Of a DNA stretch of 64,000 nt, positions 63,612 through 64,000 are shown piece after piece. The stretch is from Pseudanabaena yagii GIHE-NHR1. GTDB lineage: Bacteria > Cyanobacteriota > Cyanobacteriia > Pseudanabaenales > Pseudanabaenaceae. The notes beneath the pieces are model-generated. The model was not told where the DNA came from. It searched no databases and saw only the letters and a list, made by a program, of their open reading frames with translations. The translations under genes were made by a program, and so were the position numbers. Position 1 is the first letter of the stretch; the number at the start of each line of letters is the position of its first letter. The stretch is from contig NZ_JAAVJL010000004.1 in assembly GCF_012863495.1 (NCBI RefSeq), positions 174,501 through 238,500 of the forward strand. Direction: 5' to 3'.

Positions 63612-64000
63612 ATGGAAATCGATCAATGCTACCAACTCTTCGGTTTGACATCTAACGCGACCTTAGAAGATGTCAACAAAGCTTATAAAGCGCTGGCTAT
63701 GCAATGGCATCCCGATCGCATCCCCAGAGAGAATGTGCAGCTACAACTACAAGCACAGGAAAAACTAAAAGAAATTAACCATGCAAGGGATAGCTTGCGA
63801 AAAGCTGCTGAACAAAAAGTATCAGGTTCCCAAAGATATTCGCATCAAAATAAACAAACTCATCAACACCAAACTAAATATCACAGTAAATACCAAAGTG
63901 CTTCTCAAGGCTATACTCAACAAAAAGCAGCAGACCGTACTTCAGATCGCACTTCGGAACGTACTTCGGAACGTTATTATTCCTATCAATCGCGATCGCA
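63612..64000 (+). CDS. J-domain protein, 5' part (end outside window)
   Basis: I translated the visible 129 codons by hand. The protein begins 'MEIDQCYQLFGLTSNATLED', and the J domain has the essential HPD at 33-35 ('MQWHPDRIPRE'), which stimulates DnaK ATPase. After the J domain (to about residue 70) comes a Gln/Ser/Tyr-rich, low-complexity region ('QHQTKYHSKYQSASQGYTQQ', 'DRTSDRTSERTSER'), unlike the G/F region of true DnaJ. It is still open at base 64000. It looks like a specialised type III J-protein. Confidence 0.85.
   Translation, partial: MEIDQCYQLFGLTSNATLEDVNKAYKALAMQWHPDRIPRENVQLQLQAQEKLKEINHARDSLRKAAEQKVSGSQRYSHQNKQTHQHQTKYHSKYQSASQGYTQQKAADRTSDRTSERTSERYYSYQSRS

Overview
This window is a stretch of a cyanobacterial chromosome. 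It carries a photosystem I subunit (psaE), the orange carotenoid protein with a carotenoid ketolase, a high-light-inducible protein, two plant-type ferredoxins, the cyanobacterial alkane pathway (ado, aar), and very many copies of the HIP1 octamer GCGATCGC. Genes are mostly in short units on both strands. Nearly every intergenic gap contains a long perfect palindrome or a small inverted-repeat element. I would guess a filamentous Pseudanabaena-like lineage, but that is only an impression.

Layout. 1-8.5 kb: the 3' part of holA, aroB, infC, a lipoprotein, a DUF2301 membrane protein, a methyltransferase, a small conserved protein, an L,D-transpeptidase, psaE, mutM and a NarL-type regulator. 8.5-12.3 kb: a histidine kinase, stacked repeat elements, then ocp and crtW, which together form a photoprotection unit. 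12.6-17 kb: an AT-rich accessory patch with a large HEAT/membrane/IPT-like protein and a VapBC-like toxin-antitoxin pair. 17-33 kb: a hydantoinase/5-oxoprolinase carrying three repeat-derived in-frame inserts, a GAF/coiled-coil protein, an O-antigen-ligase-like TPR protein, a WD40 Ser/Thr kinase, murJ, tandem petF genes and glyS. 33-45 kb: ado-aar, an AarF/ABC1 kinase, queE-queC, ribD, a REC-histidine kinase, rpsF, an Hlip gene and a secreted TPR-like protein.

44-47.6 kb is the conserved cluster rpmH-rnpA-PH-yidC-jag-DUF177 (translation, RNase P, membrane insertion). 48.0-49.5 kb is an intact insertion sequence of 1495 bp with a 6-bp target duplication. It split a decayed copy of a C-terminal tail that recurs three times nearby. 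49.9-58.5 kb is the most unusual locus: a Ser/Thr kinase fused to an AAA/STAND-like ATPase, directly abutting an AAA-TM-coiled-coil-CHAT protein, then an AAA-TM-coiled-coil protein with eleven nearly identical WD40 repeats. It looks like an NLR-like signalling or conflict module. The CHAT protein appears to lack its catalytic histidine. The window closes with hup, a DMT transporter, a diguanylate cyclase, a glycosyltransferase-like protein and the start of a J-domain gene.

At least three families of small inverted-repeat elements (here F1, F2, F3) are dispersed through the window. They show nesting, composite arrangement and exchange of their central palindromes. No tRNA, rRNA or CRISPR array was recognised.
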